Below, one piece after another: positions 1 to 9,134 of a stretch of 64,000 bases of DNA (position 1 is the stretch's first letter; each line of letters starts with the position of its first letter). This stretch comes from Caecitellus pseudoparvulus (taxonomy: Eukaryota > Bigyra: Bicosoecida). Both the position numbers and the translations under genes were made by a program. The stretch covers positions 186,001 through 250,000 of the forward strand of contig CBFFRQ010000053.1 in NCBI GenBank assembly GCA_965644315.1, given 5' to 3'. Under the pieces are notes generated by a model. It worked only from the letters and a program-made list of their open reading frames with translations. It did not search any database and was not told the DNA's origin.

Positions 1-451
1 GTCATCCACCTGTGGAGGCAACTGCTGTGATGGGCTTCAGAGCCCCTGGGCATCCCGTTCGCCACAGTTCCCGTCTGCTGGGTTGACTGTCCGGGGCGGC
101 TGCGGAGCAGATCCAGCGCACAGCACGGCCCCACAGTCAGTTGCGGGGCAGGCAATAAATTCCTCAACACGCGTCGACTTCCAGCGACGTTCATTGCTGC
201 AGTTCGTGACACCCTTGAATGTCTCTTCACATACCCGTCACTCGACGAAGCGAGGTGCCTTGCGGAAGCTGAATCCGCACAAGGCCGTGTTGCCGCACCC
301 ACAGGCGCACACCTGCGTCGTGCGAGTGGGAATTCAGGCGTCGCTCAACCTGAGCACCTGCTGCATCCCTGCAGGCTTGCTCCCTTCACTCGGGTGCCCA
401 GTCGACGTGGCGTGGCAGCTGGCCGAGCCGCGTTTTTACTTGCAGTGAGCG
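1..451. other. Upstream region without a supported gene
   Basis: No convincing coding exon was found here. The open frames lack recognisable protein features. A pyrimidine-rich stretch ending in TTTTTACTTGCAG lies just before the ATG at 452 and could be the 3' end of an intron in the 5' untranslated region. An in-frame stop at 446-448 supports the ATG at 452 as the true start of the next gene. Confidence 0.4.
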
Positions 452-2000
452 ATGACTGACGGCGAGTGGGGCATCTGCCCCGTGGAGGACAACAAGGACA
501 TTGTGGAGAACAGCCCCGTCAACTACGTCTACATTGTGCGTCCCCCGTGCTGCCTCGCGGCGCGCCGGCGTGAGGCTGGCGTGGCGCTGCCAGGGCGCGC
601 AGCTCCCAGCTCCTCGCCACCACCAAGCCAAGCAAGGCTCCGTTGTCACGCCCCTCGCGCCGCCGACCTCCGCAGGCTCTGTTCATGGGCATGTATTTTG
701 CATTGTCAGTGTACCTATGCTACGAGCTGTATGTTTTCTGCAGGGACAAGCAGAAGGGCTTCTGCGAGGCGCTGGGCAACAACAAGAACCAGGTCATCGC
801 TGCCCTGGGGCTGGGCTCGGTCTTCCGCCTGCCCACCGTCATGACGACGAACTGCGTCATTGAGGAGGCCTTCCGGCTGCTGAAAGACGTGCGTTGGCTG
901 GCAGCCCGCTCACGGCGTCGAGGGGTGTCGTTTCCCGCACTTCCCCAACGCCTCGCGTGGCACGCCCCGTCTGCCGCCCCTCCCCCACCTTGCAGGTGTT
1001 CGTCATGCTGTCATTCCTGCTGATCGTCATGTTCTGGGTGGAGATGCAAAGCTCCATGAGCAGGGTGTCTTCGGTGGACAGGTGCGTCTGAGCTTGCACC
1101 GTCGCAGCGCGATGCACGGCCTTGCAGAAGCCCGCTGCCACGGCCCTCCGCAGGCTGAGGCCGTACGTCATCGCTGTGATGGTGCTGTACAGCACCACCC
1201 GGACAGTGCAGGCAGTCTTCGACCTGTTGGGTGAGAGAACCCTTCGCCTGGTCTTCTCCTTCCTGACCGCCCTGGTGTATGCGGGCGTCCTGGGCGTCGG
1301 CGTGTACTTTGGCTGTCAGCTCCTGCGCAAGATGGGCAGCATGTCCCTGAACGCGACACTGAAAGCCAAGCTGCAGCGCATGACTGCCTTCATCGTGTAC
1401 GAGATCGGCCTGCTCTTCCTCATCTTCGTCGCCTGGCTGGTGCGCACGCAGGTCTTTTCCTACGCCAAGGAAGACGACCCCTGGCTCTGGTGGGGGCTCA
1501 AGCTCATCGAGAAGGTGCTGGAGTTCGTGGCCCTGCTGTTCCTGGTGCAGATCGTCGCGCCCCTGCCCTATGAGAAGATGTGCCCCTGCCTGCCTTGCTG
1601 CCAGGAGTCAGCTGACTCTGGCAAGGGTGGTGACAGCTCAGCTGGTGGGAAGGGCGGCGGCAGCACGGGTGCCAGCAAGGACGTGGAGCAAGGTGGGGGC
1701 GGAGGCTCCCGAGGTGGGGGTTCCCGTGGCGGCGGTGGTGGCTCCCGGGGAGGTGGCTCCCGTGGGGGCGGCTCCCGCGGTGGCGGCGGCCGCGGCGGCG
1801 CGAAGAAGAAGCCCCCAAGTGTGGAAATGACCAGCAAAGCAACGCCCCGACGAGGCAGCTCGGGCGGCATGGGTGGCTCCTCCACCGGCTCTGGCGGCAC
1901 AGGCGGGTCAGGCGGCACTGGGGACACGGTGCAGGCCAACCCCCTGCACACTGCCGGCAGTGACGCTTCCACTGAGGTGGACAACCCCATGCACACGTAG
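452..2000 (+). CDS. Putative TOM1/THH1-like seven-transmembrane protein with Gly/Ser/Arg-rich tail
   Basis: Proposed exons are 452-535, 676-888, 996-1085 (or 1081) and 1128-2000, about 419 residues. The third junction is uncertain: the better-looking donor at 1082 (GTGCGT) shifts frame, while GT at 1086 keeps it. Seven hydrophobic segments are visible, including ALFMGMYFALSVYLCYELYVF, a third helix ending FWVEMQ, and a fifth ending in LLRKM. The FW-x-E motif after helix 3 and the overall seven-helix layout resemble the THH1/TOM1/TOM3 membrane family, but the match is from memory and modest. The last roughly 130 residues leave the membrane and are unusual: a Cys-rich stretch (CPCLPCC), then repeats of GGGSRGGGS, then a Gly/Ser/Thr tail. 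It converges on the TMED gene. Confidence 0.55.
1692..1800 (+). repeat. In-frame Gly-Ser-Arg (RGG-like) repeat tract
   Basis: About 36 codons encode repeated units of GGGSRGG type within the tail of the seven-transmembrane protein. The DNA repeat is imperfect (ggaggctcccgaggtggg and variants), so codon choice has drifted between units. RGG tracts typically bind RNA or are arginine-methylated, which is unexpected on an integral membrane protein. Confidence 0.85.
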
Positions 2001-2070
2001 ACCAGCCACACCTCGCTCTGCATGCAAGTGACCTTTCCGGGGTGGCTTCGGGCCTGTTGCCCAGCTTCTT

Positions 2071-2078
2071 AATGCATT
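2071..2078. terminator. Candidate shared 3'-end palindrome AATGCATT
   Basis: The palindrome lies 70 nt past the stop of the seven-transmembrane gene and 11 nt past the stop of the converging TMED gene. It reads as AATGCA on both strands. The same hexamer follows most genes in this window, so it may act as a 3'-end processing signal. No canonical AATAAA is present nearby. Confidence 0.4.
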
Positions 2079-2089
2079 GCCCCGCCAGG

Positions 2090-2858
2090 TCAGGTGGCCA
2101 CTCGGCGCTCGAAGAAGGAGCGGAGCGAGTAGATCTGCCACAGGGACACGCTCACAAGCACCGCCAGCTCCATGATGGAGAACCACATGACTCGCCCGTT
2201 GGTGCTCTCGTTGGTGTCCCGGGCCGCCCGCTCGCGGGCCCACATGAACTTCTGCATGTCCACGACGCTGTCCAGCGCATCGCTCAACTGCAGGATCTCG
2301 TTCTCCAGGGGCGAGATCTCCTCCTTCATCGCCACGCTCTTGAACACTTCGTCGCCTGCAGGGCATGGCACACGAGGGGGGCGGGCGGGCGTGACGTGCC
2401 CTGCAAGCGCCGTGCTGTGTGCTGGCCCGGCTCACCGTGGTGCAGGCGGAAGGACACCACCTTCTCAGCGGACGTGGACAGGCGGTTGCTGAAGCAGACC
2501 TTGTACTCGCCGGTTTGTGGTGCGAGGATGTTGAAGTGGCCCTGTGTCTCTCGGGAGGCGGTGTACAGCTGGCCTCCTTGCGGGCCCAGCACCTGTGTGG
2601 CAAGCAGAGGCAGCGGCGTTAGTGCGGGGTTTCGCCGTGAGGCTGGGCTGTCCGGCGCACGCCTGCCGCCCGTACATCAACGTCCACATCCAGGAAGCCG
2701 CCTGAGATGACTTCGTAGCTGCCCGTCAACTTGTTGTTCATCTCCACCCGCTCATAGAAGCACTCGGCCCCTGCCTTGCCGAAGGGCACTGTGATGTCCA
2801 AAGCCGCGGCGCAGGCGACGCCAGCGGCCACAAGCAGTGCTGTGGCTCCCCGGGCCAT
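2090..2858 (-). CDS. p24 / TMED (emp24/gp25L) family cargo receptor
   Basis: Three exons (2858-2676, 2592-2436, 2355-2090) join in phase to give 201 residues, the normal size for the family. The protein has a signal peptide (MARGATALLVAAGVACAAA), a GOLD domain with the two expected cysteines (in GAECFYE and YKVCFSN), a coiled coil around residues 120-165, one C-terminal membrane helix starting near MWFSIMELAVLVS, and a short cytosolic tail. The tail begins with the aromatic pattern YSLRSFFERR typical of COPI/COPII binding. p24 proteins cycle between ER and Golgi and help package cargo, including GPI-anchored proteins. Donors are GTACGG and GTGAGC. The subfamily cannot be assigned by eye. Confidence 0.9.
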
Positions 2859-2982
2859 GGCGACCCGTTGCAGGCCAAGCAAGCACAGACGGCACAAAGT
2901 GTGCACTGGAGCGAACACGGGACCTCCACTGCAGCGCCAACAAAGCAGTTCACGTGTATTTTGAGCGACCGCAGCGCTCCGT

Positions 2983-3845
2983 TCAGGCCGGCGTCAGGTC
3001 AACCCCTGAAGCCTGCGCGATTGTGGCCCACAGAGCATTCGCCAGAGCTGTGTCATCCAGGCTCCCTGCTGGAATGGAGAAGGCTTTCACAGGCCTGCCC
3101 TCCGGCATGACATCTGTGGGAGGGTTTTGGAGGGCGGGCTGGTTCGAAGCGCGACGGGTGCTTGCCATGCCATGCCCACGGCACTCACGACCAGCGATGT
3201 CCTTCGAGTCATAGTCCCACTTGATGCTGCAGATGTTGGCGTACAGGCTGATGGAGTGCCTGCGAAGGTGCGGGCGGGGTCGGGCGCAGTGGTGGAGGCC
3301 ATGTGGTGCGTGCAAGTGCTGCTCCAGCTGCGTACTTGACGCGAGGCAACTTGACAGCTTGCTCATGCTCCAGCTGTTGAACTGCTTCGTTCACGGCCTG
3401 CAGTTGTGTCTTCAAGGCCTGCACCTGCTCCAGTGTCGCGGCACGCTCCTGAGACAGGGCTCCGATGGCGGCCAGCACTTGCTGCCGTTGCTGGTCCAGC
3501 TCCTCCATGCGCTCCCTGAAGGTCGCCTCATCACCCGGGCGCAGCGCCGCTTGTTCTGCCCTCTCCACATCCTTGCTCAGAGCTGTGATTGCACGCGATG
3601 GCGAGGTGCCAGGGGGTGCTGTAAGGCGGCAACGAGGGGCTGCCGTTGTCGCGTTTCGCCCGCGTTTGCCCACCTGCGATCAAGTCTTTCGCGCTGGTTT
3701 GCTGTACCTGGAAAGCAGAGGCCAGCTGCAGTTGCAGGTCTCGAATACTATCCACAGCTTCTGTGTCGTGTTGGTGGGCGAATACCTCTGTCAAGTCACT
3801 CAGGTACTTCACCGCTGTGTCATAGTCACTGCTCTCGCCGGCCAT
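2983..3845 (-). CDS. SPC24: Kinetochore protein SPC24 (Ndc80 complex)
   Basis: Four exons (3845-3674, 3582-3336, 3259-3189, 3113-2983) join in phase to 206 residues, close to the usual length. An N-terminal helical region is followed by a long coiled coil (residues about 60-135, rich in E, Q, L). A compact C-terminal globular domain holds the SPC24 signature LYANICSIKWDYDS. SPC24 pairs with SPC25 at the inner end of the NDC80 complex, which links the kinetochore to microtubules. The third donor could be GTCGTG (phase change by two) or the stronger GTGAGT at 3188; I chose the latter. The upstream region is shared with the divergent MRH-domain gene. Confidence 0.85.
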
Positions 3846-4381
3846 GGTGCTGCGTCACCTGGACGGACTCAGGTTCGGAGCCACAAACAGTCGCGGAGGA
3901 CTTTGTGGCCACGTGCGTAAGGCAGATCAATGGTGCTCGGTGGCCCTTTGAATTCTTCGCACCCATGAGCCGTGTTTGGATTGTGCAGGGATTGCTGCGT
4001 CGTGCCCAGCAGAGAGGCGAGACTTGTGCTTGGGCAAGATGCGCTGGGCATGCCGGTCAAGGCAGGGCCCACGCGAACCGCCTAGAGGGGGGGGGCTATG
4101 GAGGTGGCACAATGGCCCGCAAGTCCCGCCCTGCCGCGTGCGCTGCCGGGGCCACCCATCTGCCACGGAATCTCGACACCTCCCAAGATGCTCCCACCTT
4201 CACAAAGCCACGCGGTGCAGCGCGCCACTGCCTCGGAGCGGCACCGCAGTCGCACCTCGGCAGTCACACCTGCGCAGCACAACCAAATCCGCCCCGCCAC
4301 TGCATTCAGGTACCGCACGTGTGCCCAGCTCAGCCTGCCCTGCCGCGCCAGCGCAAGCCCGAAGCTGCCGTTCCTGCCACC
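3846..4381. promoter_or_regulatory. Bidirectional upstream region between SPC24 and the MRH gene
   Basis: The two genes are transcribed away from each other from this 536-nt gap, so it must hold both promoters and both 5' untranslated regions. I see no TATA box at a sensible distance and no convincing coding exon. A G-rich run (GGGGGGG) lies near 4087. Confidence 0.5.
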
Positions 4382-5766
4382 ATGCGCACCTTCGCGGCCA
4401 CCTTGGCCATCGCGGCCGCTGCCGTCACAAGTGCCACCATCAGCCACTGTGATGACCACTATGACTGCGAGGTGCGTCGCTGCATGCCTGTCTGCTCCCT
4501 TGTGCCGACCCCTGCCAGGCGTGGTCCCGTGCTGCACTGCACCACATTCGTTGTCAGTGACACTTCGCCCGCACACCCCTTGCTGGCCCTTCCCCCAGTA
4601 TGACTTCGTGGCAGCCGATTCCAAGCATTATCACTGTGAGTTTGCTGGTGCTCCCGTGTCCCCGCCGCCTCCCTGCCACCTGCTTGTCGCACGCCTCCTT
4701 GCTGCCTGCTCCCCTTTCAGTTGACTTGGCACCGCTGTGCTCGCAAAACGGCTACAGCCACCTGAACGCCTCCACCGACCAGACGTACTGGTTCAACAGT
4801 GCGTGGCATGCTGGCGTCGCCTCGTTGTTGTGCTGCTGCCTTTCCTCACCGCTGCTCCCTCCCCTGCCCACTTCAGTCTGCGGTACCGCCCCCGAGTACT
4901 GCTCCCCCCAAGGCTACGATGTCTTCCAGCGCGTGGGCCCTGCCGTGCAGTTCTTCGGCGGGCAGCCAGACTGCAACCAGGCCAACCCTGAGTGCACCAA
5001 CATCCTCACAGGCGAGCCCGAGTGCTGCACTCGTGACTGCGAGATCCTGGGGTACGGCACGCCCATCTTCAGCATGCAGGATGAGAGCAACCCCGTCACA
5101 GGCGGCCTGCGCATCCAGCACATCGCGGCGCCCCCCACCTTCGACGACATTTTCTCCTGCCCCACCGACCCCAAGACCGGCGCGCCCCGCAGCCGCAGCC
5201 TGACGTACCTGCTCAACTGCGACCAGACCGCCATCTTCGCGCCCAAGATCACTAGCGTCCTGGAGGTGTCAGAGTGCACCTATGAGTTCCAGATCTCCAC
5301 CAGGTATGCCTGCGGCTGCGCGCCCCAGTGTGACGGCAAGACCTGCGGCCCCAACGGCTGCGGCGGCTTCTGTGGCTCCAACGGCATGGGTGGCAACTGC
5401 CCCGATGGGCAGAGCTGCGGCGACGACCAGGTGTGCCGCTCCCCCGCCCCTGCCAACTCCAACAAGCCCAACGGCAAGTACCAGTACACTGGCGGCGACA
5501 TTGCCGGCGCCCTCTTCGGCGGCATCCTCCTGGCCCTCGTCCTGCTCGCCATCGGCTACTTCCTCTTCAGCAAGGGGTACTGCGCGGCGGCTTACGCTGC
5601 CGTGACTGGCGCTGGCCGCCGGGGCTTCAAGAAGATGCCCCCTGGTGCAGCCGGCAAGGACGGTGCCACTGCCAGTGCTGCGGCTTCCGACTCCACCTCC
5701 TCCTCCTACAACTCCATGGGTGCCGGCGCCAAGGCCAGCAGCAGCTATGGCTCCAGCTCTCTGTAG
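4382..5766 (+). CDS. MRH (mannose-6-phosphate receptor homology) domain type I membrane protein
   Basis: Exons 4382-4471, 4599-4635, 4721-4798 and 4877-5766 join in phase to 364 residues. A signal peptide (MRTFAATLAIAAAAVTSA) is followed by a lumenal domain with the MRH layout: a paired-Cys start (NICGTAPEYC), Q/C-rich middle (PDCNQANPEC), GLRIQHIA, and a C-terminal YEFQISTRYACG typical of this fold. A short Cys-rich segment (CAPQCDGKTCGPNGCGGFCG) comes next, then one membrane helix at about residues 276-298 and a roughly 65-residue Gly/Ala/Ser tail ending in a Ser/Tyr-rich stretch. Relatives include cation-dependent M6P receptors, ATG27 and OS-9. The protein probably works as a lectin-like sorting receptor in the Golgi or endosomes, but which one is unclear. 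Confidence 0.75.
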
Positions 5767-5911
5767 GCGCGGTACTGTGTGGTCTACGCCGGCGGCAGTG
5801 CTGGTCTCGACACAATGCACAAAACCCAACCCAAACGCCAACCACCCCACGCTCCTTCACGTGGACTCCCTGTCTTCCCAGCCTGCACCAGCGCCACGCT
5901 CAGCGCCACGC

Positions 5912-7716
5912 ATGCCGAAACGGAGCCGATCAGGCGCAGCGCCGCCTGCGCCAGCTCCCCCGCAGCCCCCCGATGACGACAGCAAGTGCAAGGCGCGAGC
6001 CAGGAATCGTGTGCATGCCCGCAAGTCTCGCCAGCGCAAGAAGCTGCAAGTGCAGAGCCTGAGGAACGGCATCGAAGATTTGCAGGTGCGCCACGTCATT
6101 TGCTGGACCACGCATGGCTCCACGCGGCACGGCCCGCCCTCCACGCGCGCACGGCAGGCTGAAATCGACCACCTGACGCCCCTCTTTCAAAAACACGTCG
6201 CGAAAGACCTGGAGGCGTGGAAAGCACACATGGGCTTCGCCCCCTGCACTGTGAGTGGCGTGCGATGCCTGCGGCACTACCTCACCGGGTAAACCACTCC
6301 CCAAACCTACCGCACCGCGCTGCATGGCCACAGGTCCCGCAGCTGGATGATGCAGAGTTCGATGGGGAAATGCCACTCCCTCTGGAAGGCGGCACTGCGC
6401 TGGATGAGAAAGCTCGCCTCGAACGCTCTCGGTACGTGACGTGTCCCGCTGCCGCCGCCCGCCCAGCGCTGCTCTGACGCACCTGCCCCCCAGGCGCGTG
6501 CTGCGAGCCTGCTGAGCCTTGCCAGCGCCAAGTTTGCCCTGCATGGCGCGGTGCATGGCTCTGCACTGGCTCTCAGGCCGCCTGGGGCCCCTCAGAACCT
6601 TTGCTCCCACTCCACGCCATCACTTCCCTTCCTGCCACGCCACTTCCCTTGTGTCCCCACATGCCGCAAGCGCTCACGTGCTGCACCCCCCGGCCACCCG
6701 CCACCCGCCTCCGCAGGGCCAGGAACAAGCTGCATGCCCGTAAATCAAGGCAAAGGAAGAAACTCGTCATGGAGGCACTGCGGCAGGAGAACTCCACGCT
6801 GTCACGCCTCGTGGCGTCCATGCGCGCAGTGAGTGGGAAGGCTGCCAACCTCGCTTGCAACGCAGCAGGCCATGCACACTCACACACACCCCCTCCGCGC
6901 GCACTGCAGGCACTGGCCACCACTTTAGGCCCTGCGCACCCGGTGTTGGCCTGGCGCCCCCCTGCTCGGGAACCCCTCCCAGATGTGGACGAGGTGGACA
7001 GCGGCAGGCCACAGCAGGGTGCTAAGGCAGGCGCCGCGCCTCAGCCCCCCGCGCCAGCACCTGCACCTGCTCAGGCAGATGCCACTGCAGCGCTCATGGC
7101 GCTGGCCGATGTGGCGGGGCGGCAGAAGGAGGGGGGCGAGCAGGGCGCCTCCCCCGCCAAACGCCCTCGCACCGACAGCACGCCAGAGGTGCTGCCCCCC
7201 ACCACGAGTGGCTGGATGCAGGGCGGCACACCTGCCCTCTGGGGCCATGCCTTGCACCAGCATCCGCCCACTGGGCAGCAGGTGGCCCCTGCGCTGCCTA
7301 GCCCGGCCGCCACCAGCCGCATTCCTGCCAGCCCGGCTGTCGGCGCCCACGCCGGCCACTCCGCTGCGCCGAGATTCGTCCTCACTGCCTCAGCGAGCCA
7401 GGGGCGCAGCAGCACGGCCCCCTCTCAGTCTTCCGGGCCTGCCATGCCCTCCATCCCCCACGGGACCTTCTCTGCGCCCGTTGGCAGTGGGCACGGCAAA
7501 GGCTTCAGCGGTGGAAGCGCGGGATACAGCGCGATGCAGCTGGGCGCGCCGCCTCCAGATGAATTGGGTAAGCACAAGGGCGGGCAGGTGCGCGCTCCAG
7601 GGCACGGCACACACCTGCTCCAGAGTCAAGGCGCAGTGCGGTACACGCTGGCTGACTTGGCTGCTGCAGGGGAGGCCCTGGCAACTCACGAAGCGCTCAA
7701 ACGGCACCGTGTCTGA
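5912..7716 (+). CDS. bZIP transcription factor with two tandem basic regions
   Basis: Proposed exons: 5912-6085, 6158-6250, 6334-6431, 6717-6828 and 6910-7716, all in phase, 427 residues. Two bZIP basic regions are present. The first (residues about 28-50) contains ARNRVHARKSRQRKKL; the second (about 120-145) contains ARNKLHARKSRQRKKL. Each is followed by a helical stretch with spaced leucines; the second (ALRQENSTLSRLVASMRA) looks more like a zipper. The spacing N-x7-R is canonical for bZIPs, and the H-A-R variant recalls stramenopile and alveolate families. The C-terminal 270 residues are disordered, rich in Pro, Ala and Ser, with PAKRPRTD as a likely nuclear signal. The third intron (285 nt) is unusually long, so two adjacent genes cannot be ruled out. 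GTAAGC at 7567 might mark an optional intron. Confidence 0.75.
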
Positions 7717-7781
7717 TGCAAAACGTCAATGCAGCGGTCTCTTGTCGCCGCTGGCATGCTCACTCTCGCAACAACGTGGCC

Positions 7782-9123
7782 ATGGCGGCAGCTGTGGGGG
7801 GCGGGGTGGTTGTAGGAGACCAGCAGGCACAGCTGGGCCAGGCCATTGCCGTCATTGTACCCGTGCACAACGGCGCAGAGCACATTGAGGCGGCCCTGCG
7901 CAGCATTGCGGCACAGACGCATAACTACATTCAGGTGAGCTGGCCCTGCAGGGCGGCTGGCGAGCCGGTGCCGCGGTGGTGGGCAACAATTTCCGCATCC
8001 CCCACACGCGCAGGTCTGCGTCCACGACGACGCCAGCACCGATGGCACGTGGGAGCTGCTGCTTCGTCTGCAGACTGAATTGACTGTGGAGTCGCCTGAC
8101 CGCTCCCTCACTTTCCGATTCACTCGCTCCACCGACAAACCGCAGCGAGCAGGCGCTGCCAGGAATGCAGCAGTGGAGGCTTCCTCCGCGTCGTGGCTAG
8201 CCCTGTTGGACGCAGACGACACGATGGCACCAGAACGCCTGCAATTGCAGCTTGCTGCCGCGGAGAAGCTGCCAGAGCTGTGCCTGGTGGGCAGCGGCAT
8301 TGCCAGGGACCCCCCTGATGCGACACACCGGTACACAGCGTGGGCCAACTCGTTGTCTGACGAGGACCTGCAGCATCAGCGCTACCGGGAGTGCACGCTG
8401 CTGGCGCCCACGTGGTTCATGCCGCGGGCCCTGTTCACAGCTGTGGGCGGCATGCCGTCCAGCGCAGAGGACGTGCTGCAGTGCTTGACCCTGCTAGGGA
8501 AGGGTGACCCCCCCTTCCCTTTCCTGGGGCCCCCCCCCGAGTCCCAGCCCAAGCGGCGGAAAGTGGAGCCTGCTGACATGAGGCCTGCCTGGCACTTCAC
8601 CGCCCAGCAAGTGGCTGGTCCCACTGGCGTGGTCCCGGAGGACTTGTTGTTCTTCCTGAAGGCGGTGGCGCTGGGCGCAACTCTGCACCGGGTGCCACAG
8701 CCCCTCGTCACATACACCCACCGCGCAGGCAGCTCGTCGGAGGGCACGCCACGCAGGGTATTGCAGCGTGTGCGTGCGGCCGCCTTTGAGCAGCAGGTGC
8801 TGAGCACTGCTGCATGGCAGGGCGGCTTCTACATCTGGGGCGTGGGGCGGGATGGCCGCTTCCTGTACGGCAGCCTGTCCGCGGCCGCACGGGCCAAGGT
8901 GCTGGGGTTTGTGGATGTCAACCCTGCCTGGACGGGCAAGACGTACCACCACGCGGCGCTGCGGGAGAGCGTGCCTGTCCTGCACATGGACGACCTGCGG
9001 AGTGGGCCCATCGTCACGGCGGTGGCGCTGCACCGGACCGAGGGCGCCTTCAGTGCGAACCTGGCAGCCACAGCCCAGCGCCTGGGCCTGCAGCATGGAA
9101 AGGACGTGTGGTACTTCATTTGA
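7782..9123 (+). CDS. B3GNTL1: GT2 glycosyltransferase, B3GNTL1/QTGAL-like
   Basis: Exons 7782-7934 and 8014-9123 join in phase to 420 residues. The GT-A fold is clear: IAVIVPVHNGAEHIEAALRS, VCVHDDASTDGTWE and the metal-binding LLDADDTMAP. The remainder matches vertebrate B3GNTL1 closely: RDPPDATHRYTAW, APTWFMPRALF, PEDLLFF, and the C-terminal module YIWGVGRDGRFLYGSL with FVDVNP. B3GNTL1 has been reported to be the galactosyltransferase that modifies queuosine in tRNA (QTGAL); I infer the same here only by homology. An insertion at about 8490-8630 is Pro-rich and contains PKRRKVE, which looks like a nuclear localisation signal. The gene starts only 65 nt after the preceding stop. An in-frame ATG at 7716 would overlap that stop. 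Confidence 0.85.
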
Positions 9124-9134
9124 CAAGGGGGCGC

